Shown: positions 58,843-64,000 of the stretch, piece after piece
Position numbering within the stretch: the first letter of the stretch is position 1
Layout: every line of letters begins with the position of its first letter
NCBI RefSeq assembly: GCF_030766935.1
Contig: NZ_JASERL010000005.1
Span: 434,001-498,000 of the forward strand
DNA length: 64,000 nucleotides
Direction: 5' to 3'
Origin: Streptomyces sp. KL109B
Lineage (GTDB): Bacteria; Actinomycetota; Actinomycetes; Streptomycetales; Streptomycetaceae
Position numbers and translations under genes: made by a program
Notes under the pieces: model-generated
The model's input: only the letters and a program-made list of their open reading frames with translations
What the model was told of the DNA's origin: nothing
Database searches by the model: none

Positions 58843-60813
58843 ATGACCGGCATCCAGGCCGAGAGCCCTGCCGCCGCCCCCGCCACCACGAGCCGTTTCC
58901 GCTCCTGGCTGCTGGAGGGGCTCAGTGAGCAGACGGCCCGCCATCAGGGTCCGCACGGGCACGTTCCCGAGGAGCACAAGGGCCACAAGTGGTGGCGTGT
59001 GATGTGCCTGACGGGTGTGGACTACTTCTCCACGCTCGGGTATCAGCCCGGCATCGCGGCGCTCGCCGCCGGTCTGCTGTCGCCGCTCGCGACGCTCGTC
59101 CTGATCGCGCTGACGCTGCTGGGCGCGCTGCCGGTGTACCGGCGGGTCGCGAAGGAGTCGCCGCACGGCGAGGGTTCGATCGCGATGCTGGAGCGGCTGC
59201 TGCCCTGGTGGGCGGGGAAGCTGTTCGTGCTGGTGCTGCTCGGCTTCGCCGCCACCGACTTCATGATCACGATGACGCTTTCGGCGGCGGACGCGGCGGC
59301 GCACGTCGTGGAGAACCCGTTCGCTCCGGCCGGGCTGCACGGCGAGAACACCTGGATCACCCTCGCCCTGCTCGCGGCGCTCGGGGCGGTGTTCCTCAAG
59401 GGGTTCCGGGAGGCGATCCGGGTCGCCGTCGTCCTCGTCGGTGCCTATCTCGTCCTCAACATTGTCGTGCTGGTCACCGCGGCCGCCCATGTCTTCACCG
59501 AGCCGGTCAAGATCGGCAACTGGTGGGACGCGATGACGGCCGAGCACTCCTCACCGTTCATGATGATCGGCGTGGCGCTGCTGGTGTTCCCGAAGCTGGC
59601 GCTCGGCATGTCCGGCTTCGAGACCGGTGTGGCGGTGATGCCGCAGGTGCGGGGCGACTCCACGGACACGTACGCGAAGCCGAAGGGGCGCATCCGGGAC
59701 ACCCGAAAGCTGCTCACGACGGCCGCGCTGATCATGAGCGGGTTCCTGCTCCTGTCCAGCCTCGCCACGACGATCCTCATTCCGCAGCACGAGTTCGAGG
59801 CGGGCGGCTCGGCGAACGGGCGCGCGCTCGCGTATCTCGCGCACGCGTACCTGGGCGAGGGCTTCGGCACGGTGTACGACGTGTCGACGATCGCCATCCT
59901 GTGGTTCGCGGGCGCCTCCGCGATGGCGGGCCTGCTCAACCTGGTGCCGCGCTATCTGCCCCGCTACGGCATGGCGCCGGAGTGGACGCGCGCCGTGCGG
60001 CCGCTCGTCCTCGTCTTCATGGCGGCGGCCGTCTGCATCACGCTCTGGTTCAACGCGAACGTCGACGACCAGTCCGGCGCGTACGCGACGGGTGTGCTGG
60101 TCCTGATGCTGTCGGCGTCGTTCGCCTCGACGGTGGCGGTGCACCGGCGCGGGCACCGCAAGTCGACGGTCGGCTTCGGCGCGATCACGGCGGTCTTCGC
60201 GTACACCCTCGTCACGAACGTCGTGGAGCGGCCCGACGGCATCAAGATCGCCCTGATCTTCATCGCGGCGATCCTCATCACCTCCTTCGCCTCGCGCGTG
60301 CACCGCGCCTTCGAACTGCGCGCGGGCGCCGTCACGTACGACAGGACGGCGCTGCGGCTGATCGACGAGGCGGCGGCGCGGGGGCCGCTGCACATCATCG
60401 CGAACGAGCCGCAGGAGGAGACCAGGGACGACTACCGCGCCAAGGAGAGCTGCCAGCGCCAGGACACGCCCATGCCGGCGGACGGCCGGGTGCTGTTCCT
60501 GGAGGTCTTCATCCAGGACTCCTCCGACTTCACCGAGGACCTGCTGGTGCACGGCGACGAGAAGCACGGCGTGCGGCGCCTGCGCGTGCGCGGCCCCGGC
60601 GTCCCGAACACGGCCGCCGCCGTCCTCATGGACCTGCGCGAGCGCACCGGGCAGGTCCCGCACGCCTACTTCAACTGGACCGAGGGCCACCCCGTCGGCC
60701 ACCTGCTGCGCTTCCTGGTGTTCGGCGACGGCGAGGTCGCCCCGGTCACCCGCGAGGTGCTGCGCCGCGCGGAACCGGACCCGCGGCGCCGCCCGCGCGT
60801 CCACGTCGGCTGA
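58843..60813 (+). CDS. APC family amino acid permease with C-terminal extension
   Basis: A 656-residue permease: about 12 hydrophobic segments in residues 50-490 after a hydrophilic start (GPHGHVPEEHKGHKWWRVM), with YFSTLGYQPGIAALAAG as the first helix. About 160 further residues are soluble (LFLEVFIQDSSDFTEDLLV, VPHAYFNWTEGHPVGHLLRF) and may be a regulatory domain. The substrate is unknown. ATG 58843 fits the family. A GGGTCC repeat follows its stop. Confidence 0.9.
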   Translation: MTGIQAESPAAAPATTSRFRSWLLEGLSEQTARHQGPHGHVPEEHKGHKWWRVMCLTGVDYFSTLGYQPGIAALAAGLLSPLATLVLIALTLLGALPVYRRVAKESPHGEGSIAMLERLLPWWAGKLFVLVLLGFAATDFMITMTLSAADAAAHVVENPFAPAGLHGENTWITLALLAALGAVFLKGFREAIRVAVVLVGAYLVLNIVVLVTAAAHVFTEPVKIGNWWDAMTAEHSSPFMMIGVALLVFPKLALGMSGFETGVAVMPQVRGDSTDTYAKPKGRIRDTRKLLTTAALIMSGFLLLSSLATTILIPQHEFEAGGSANGRALAYLAHAYLGEGFGTVYDVSTIAILWFAGASAMAGLLNLVPRYLPRYGMAPEWTRAVRPLVLVFMAAAVCITLWFNANVDDQSGAYATGVLVLMLSASFASTVAVHRRGHRKSTVGFGAITAVFAYTLVTNVVERPDGIKIALIFIAAILITSFASRVHRAFELRAGAVTYDRTALRLIDEAAARGPLHIIANEPQEETRDDYRAKESCQRQDTPMPADGRVLFLEVFIQDSSDFTEDLLVHGDEKHGVRRLRVRGPGVPNTAAAVLMDLRERTGQVPHAYFNWTEGHPVGHLLRFLVFGDGEVAPVTREVLRRAEPDPRRRPRVHVG

Positions 60814-60821
60814 GCACGGGG

Positions 60822-60863
60822 CCGGGTCCGGGTCCGGGTCCGGGTCCGGGTCCGGGTCCGGGT
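60822..60863 (+). repeat. Seven tandem CCGGGT hexamers
   Basis: Seven exact copies of CCGGGT between the convergent stops of the APC permease and the halogenase-like gene. It is likely a slippage site. Confidence 0.97.
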
Positions 60864-60872
60864 CCGCTCGCC

Positions 60873-62669
60873 TCAGCGGCGGGCGCCGCGCAGACCCCTG
60901 CCGAGTTTGCGCAGCTTCCTGACGTTGGTGTCGGCGATGTCGTACAGCGTGCCCGCGCTGAGCAGGGCCAGCACCAGGCTGCCCGAGACCGCCATCACCG
61001 GCGGCCGGTACTCGGTGCCCGTGACCGAGGTGAAGCCGGGCTCCTTGACCGCCTTGAGGGTCAGGTCGGCCTTCGGCATGCGCTGGACGAAGGGGAGCTT
61101 CCAGACGCCGGGGAGGGCGGCGTAGGCGCGCATCGCGGCCTTGGTCGCGGGCAGCTCGACGCCGTTCTCCAGCCGCCACTTGGCCCGGTTCTCCAGGCCG
61201 CGGTGCCAGCGCTCCACGACGCCCGCGACCCGGTGCGGGTCGAGGTGGTGCCACGGCGCGGACTGGGACAGGTACATGCGCCGGGACAGTCCGGTGCGCA
61301 GCTTCACGTGCTCCGGGGTCTCGTCGGCGGTGACGCCCTCGGTCTCGATGAGCCAGCGGGTGGCACGGAACCGTCCGAGCATCGCGGCGCCGAAGACGGT
61401 GAGGTCGAGCAGGTGGTCGAGGATGAAGAAGCGGCTGTCGCCGATCGCCTCGCTGTACTTGGACCTGACCATGGATCGCATGATCCGCCAGTCCGCCGTG
61501 ACGGCGCGGTTGACGTGCTCCAGGTAGGCGGTGTCCAGATTGCCGTCGCGGACGTCGCGTTCGGCGATGTTGGCGATGTGCCAGGAGGTCGTCATCGACA
61601 GCGAGAGGCCCTGGCTGTAGTAGGCGTCGATGATCGACGAGGCGTCGCCCACCATGGCGTACCGCTTCGGCGAGACGAAGGTGTCCGTGCAGTGCTGGAC
61701 GTCCTTGAAGGCGCTGAACTCCAGCAGGTGGTCCTCGGTCAGCCAGTCGAGGATGGGGTAGCGGCGCAGCACCTTCCAGAAGACCTCGCGCGCGTTGCCC
61801 TCCTCGGGCTGCCGGTTGCGGTCGTAGGTGACGCCGACGCTCACCCGGTCCCCGGCCAGCCTGATGACCCAGATCCAGTACCCGGGGCCCCACAGGTGCA
61901 GGGTGTTGCGGTCGCGTTGGGCGGTGTCGCCGTCGGGGAAGTGGTAGGTCCACCGCTCGTCGAAGAGGTCGTCGGTGCAGTGCGAGAACTGTCCCCAGGC
62001 CGCGGTGGTGGCGAAGCCGGAGTCGAGCGGCAGGTCGTGGCCGAAGCGGCGGGCGAGCAGCCGGGCCCGGCCCGAGCAGTCGACGATCCACCGGGCGTCG
62101 ATCCGGCCGCTCTCCTTGCGGTCGCGGGAGGCCCAGGTGAGGGTGTGGTCGGCGGTGTCCCTGCCGAGTGCGACCTCGCGTACGAGGCCGCGGTCCAGGA
62201 GGGTGACGCCCTCCGTCTTGCGGACCCGTTCGCGCAGTTCGGCCTCTATCTCGGGGCGGACGATCTGTGAGTCCTCGAACATCACGCGCGGGAACGCCGG
62301 GTTGACGGCCTTGTCGATCCAGTGCTGCGGCAGGTCGCTCTCGAAGCCCCACTCCGACACCGAGTCGTCGAAGCTGGTGCGGCCCTCCATTCCGTGGGCC
62401 ATCCAGAAGCCCGCCTTGTGGAACGACTTCTGGAACGCCTCGTCCAGGTCGCCGAGGACGCGCAGGAAGGCGTTGGAGTAGATGAGGAGCGACTCGCCGA
62501 CCTTGTAGCTGGCGAGCTGCTTCTCCGTGGGCTGGTCCACACAGACCACGGTCAGCCCGCGCTTGGCGTAGGCGAGCGCGTTGATCAGGCCGACGATGCC
62601 GGAACCGACCACGCACACGTCGGCACGGTGGTGTTCCCAGGGGGCGGCGTCGCGGTCGTTCGCGGGCAT
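60873..62669 (-). CDS. Halogenase-like FAD-dependent monooxygenase
   Basis: A 598-residue flavoprotein of the tryptophan-halogenase superfamily. FAD motif GSGIVG is at residues 22-27; VGESLLIYSNAF follows. The halogenase motif WxWxIP is replaced by W265-IWVI-R270, so the Pro is missing. The C-terminus (about residues 520-598) is extra and holds a hydrophobic segment (VMAVSGSLVLALLSAG), perhaps a membrane anchor. ATG 62669 follows AAGGAG. It sits downstream of korAB on the same strand, 72 bases away. Halogenation is not certain; hydroxylation is equally possible. Confidence 0.85.
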   Translation of the reverse strand: MPANDRDAAPWEHHRADVCVVGSGIVGLINALAYAKRGLTVVCVDQPTEKQLASYKVGESLLIYSNAFLRVLGDLDEAFQKSFHKAGFWMAHGMEGRTSFDDSVSEWGFESDLPQHWIDKAVNPAFPRVMFEDSQIVRPEIEAELRERVRKTEGVTLLDRGLVREVALGRDTADHTLTWASRDRKESGRIDARWIVDCSGRARLLARRFGHDLPLDSGFATTAAWGQFSHCTDDLFDERWTYHFPDGDTAQRDRNTLHLWGPGYWIWVIRLAGDRVSVGVTYDRNRQPEEGNAREVFWKVLRRYPILDWLTEDHLLEFSAFKDVQHCTDTFVSPKRYAMVGDASSIIDAYYSQGLSLSMTTSWHIANIAERDVRDGNLDTAYLEHVNRAVTADWRIMRSMVRSKYSEAIGDSRFFILDHLLDLTVFGAAMLGRFRATRWLIETEGVTADETPEHVKLRTGLSRRMYLSQSAPWHHLDPHRVAGVVERWHRGLENRAKWRLENGVELPATKAAMRAYAALPGVWKLPFVQRMPKADLTLKAVKEPGFTSVTGTEYRPPVMAVSGSLVLALLSAGTLYDIADTNVRKLRKLGRGLRGARR

Positions 62670-62741
62670 GGGCACTCCTTGGCTGGATGCGGCGCCGGCA
62701 GGGCTCCGGCGTGGGCGGTTCGGGCTGCGCTCTGCGGTGGG

Positions 62742-63788
62742 TCAGGCAACGGACCAGGTGTCGTTGCCGAGGAGCAGGGTGGCGAGGTCGCCGCCGCCGC
62801 GCTCGCCGACGGAGCGCTCCAACTGGGCGGCGAGCTCGGTGTCGTAGACGGGGCGCTCCACATCGCGCAGCACCCCGATCGGCGTGTGCCGCAGCGTGCC
62901 GGCGTCCGCGAGCCGGGACAGGGCGAACGCGGTGACGGGGGAAGCGGCGTGCGCGTCGTGGACGAGGATCCGCGCCTCGTTGGCGGGGGTGACGGTGTCG
63001 GCGTACACCTCGCCGCCGGGGCCGCGGAAGAGCCCCTGGTCGGCGAAGCGGACGGGGCTGCCGTGGGTGAGGCGTACGACGGCCCGGTCGCTGGTGGCGG
63101 GGTCCTTGAGCAGGTCGAAGGCGCCGTCGTTGAAGATGTTGCAGTTCTGGTAGATCTCGACGAGGGCGGTTCCCCGGTGGGCGGCCGCCGCGCGCAGCAC
63201 CGAGGTCAGGTGCGCGCGGTCGGAGTCGATGGTGCGGGCGACGAAGGACGCCTCGGCGCCCAGCGCGAGCGAGAGCGGGTTCATGGGGGCTTCGAGGGAG
63301 CCGAGCGGCGTCGATTTGGTGATCTTGCCGGTCTCGCTCGTGGGGCTGTACTGGCCCTTGGTCAGGCCGTATATCCGGTTGTTGAAGAGGAGGATCTTCA
63401 GGTTCACATTGCGACGCAGCGCGTGGACGAGGTGGTTGCCGCCGATGGACAGCGCGTCGCCGTCGCCGGTGACGACCCACACGCTCAGGTCGGGGCGGGT
63501 CACGCTGAGGCCGGTGGCGATGGCGGGGGCGCGGCCGTGGATGGAGTGCATGCCGTACGTGTTCATGTAGTACGGGAAGCGGGAGGAGCAGCCGATGCCG
63601 GAGACGAAGACGAAGTTCTCGCGGGCGATGCCGAGTTCGGGCATGAATCCCTGTACGGCGGCCAGGACCGCGTAGTCGCCGCAGCCGGGGCACCAGCGGA
63701 CCTGCTGGTCGGTCCGGAAGTCCTTGGCCTTCAGCGGGGCGGGGGCGGTGGGCAGGAGCGGCAGGGACAGGGGCGCGGCCTCAGTCAT
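62742..63788 (-). CDS. korB: 2-oxoacid:ferredoxin oxidoreductase, beta subunit
   Basis: A 348-residue TPP-binding subunit. Cys in CPGCGDYAVL and the TPP/Mg motif GDGDALSIGGNH...NN are present. With the alpha subunit it oxidises 2-oxoglutarate (or another 2-oxoacid) to the CoA ester with ferredoxin as acceptor. The ATG overlaps the alpha-subunit stop (ATGA, 63785-63788). The Kor name is from family resemblance; other 2-oxoacids are possible. Confidence 0.93.
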   Translation of the reverse strand: MTEAAPLSLPLLPTAPAPLKAKDFRTDQQVRWCPGCGDYAVLAAVQGFMPELGIARENFVFVSGIGCSSRFPYYMNTYGMHSIHGRAPAIATGLSVTRPDLSVWVVTGDGDALSIGGNHLVHALRRNVNLKILLFNNRIYGLTKGQYSPTSETGKITKSTPLGSLEAPMNPLSLALGAEASFVARTIDSDRAHLTSVLRAAAAHRGTALVEIYQNCNIFNDGAFDLLKDPATSDRAVVRLTHGSPVRFADQGLFRGPGGEVYADTVTPANEARILVHDAHAASPVTAFALSRLADAGTLRHTPIGVLRDVERPVYDTELAAQLERSVGERGGGDLATLLLGNDTWSVA

Positions 63789-64000
63789 CGAGGGCCTCCT
63801 TGAGCACGAGGGCGAGGTCGGCCGACCGGAACGGCATGCCGTTGACCTGGTTGCGGGGGTAGGCGTCCACCAGGTATTCGGCGCGCAGCAGCAGGGCGAG
63901 CTGGCCGAGGTTCATCTCGGGCACGATGACCTTGTCGTAGGCCCGCAGCACCGTGCCGAGGTTGGCCGGGAAGGGGTTGAGGTGGCGCAGGTGTGCCTGG
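63785..64000 (-). CDS. korA: 2-oxoacid:ferredoxin oxidoreductase, alpha subunit (partial)
   Basis: Only the last 71 residues are in the window; the gene continues past its right edge. HLNPFPANLGTVLRAYDKVI and VPEMNLGQLALLLRAEYLVD match the C-terminal end of KorA-type subunits. It is coupled to korB by a 4-base overlap. Confidence 0.9.
   Translation of the reverse strand, partial: PGTPAPPQPLPGQPRHGAAGLRQGHRARDEPRPARPAAARRIPGGRLPPQPGQRHAVPVGRPRPRAQGGPR

Noticed and set aside
59551..63693. 1380-residue minus-strand open frame through the permease and halogenase region
   Set aside because: It crosses several real genes in the wrong frame; composition is that of a GC-rich shadow.
1..64000. tRNA, rRNA and insertion sequences
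   Set aside because: No cloverleaf, rRNA stretch, transposase or terminal inverted repeats were recognised by eye; a tRNA or covariance search was not possible.

Overview
The base composition (very GC-rich, third codon position almost always G or C), frequent GTG starts, several likely leaderless genes and the gene families present (Mce lipid importer, F420-type LLM oxidoreductase, DUF5753 XRE regulators, DUF574-type methyltransferase, 2-oxoacid:ferredoxin oxidoreductase) point to a Streptomyces or close relative. No rRNA, tRNA, CRISPR array, transposase or integrase was seen. All calls come from reading the sequence; no database search was run.

Layout. 1-9168 (+): a Mce operon: end of one YrbE permease, a second YrbE permease, six Mce substrate-binding proteins (the fifth a lipoprotein) and two Mce-associated membrane proteins, mostly joined by 4-base start/stop overlaps. 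9283-12638 (+): a LolD/MacB-type ABC exporter. 12791-18563 (+): an F420-type oxidoreductase, an acetyltransferase, a coupled pair of CBS/CorC-domain membrane proteins and an ABC-F ATPase, with a small holin-like gene on the other strand. 18949-25935 (+): an SGNH hydrolase, then an AraC regulator followed by a tightly coupled five-gene catabolic operon (BKACE enzyme, zinc-free reductase, TauD-type dioxygenase, MFS transporter, small hydrolase). 25950-29284 (-): cupin-XRE regulator, POT peptide transporter and FAD amine/amino-acid oxidase. 29447-31425 (+): purB and mug; mug appears to start at CTG.

31550-34942 is a small accessory island: three short minus-strand genes, divergent from a DUF6879-like protein plus an XRE/DUF5753 regulator, then an NTF2-like protein and a small membrane protein. 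The intergenic region holds two operator-like repeats 31 bp apart. 35046-39666 has a SAM methyltransferase, an ABC-2 exporter and a divergent two-component system. 39797-49700 is mixed: ROK and GntR regulators, an ECF sigma factor, two hydrolases, a DMT permease whose frame runs on over its convergent neighbour, PhoD with a likely PHO box, and several decayed genes (a CDT/ricin-like toxin relative, an Lrp regulator and possibly a PLP enzyme).

49714-58718 holds a DUF885 protein, an SDR, a rhodanese divergent from an Lrp regulator, SbcCD nuclease and a YigZ protein. 58843-64000 holds an APC permease, a halogenase-like flavoprotein and korB/korA, with korA running off the edge.

The strongest candidates for something new are the BKACE operon, the XRE/DUF6879 island, the halogenase-like flavoprotein beside KorAB, the CTG start of mug, the doubly truncated Lrp/PLP locus and a 52-bp interspersed hairpin repeat.
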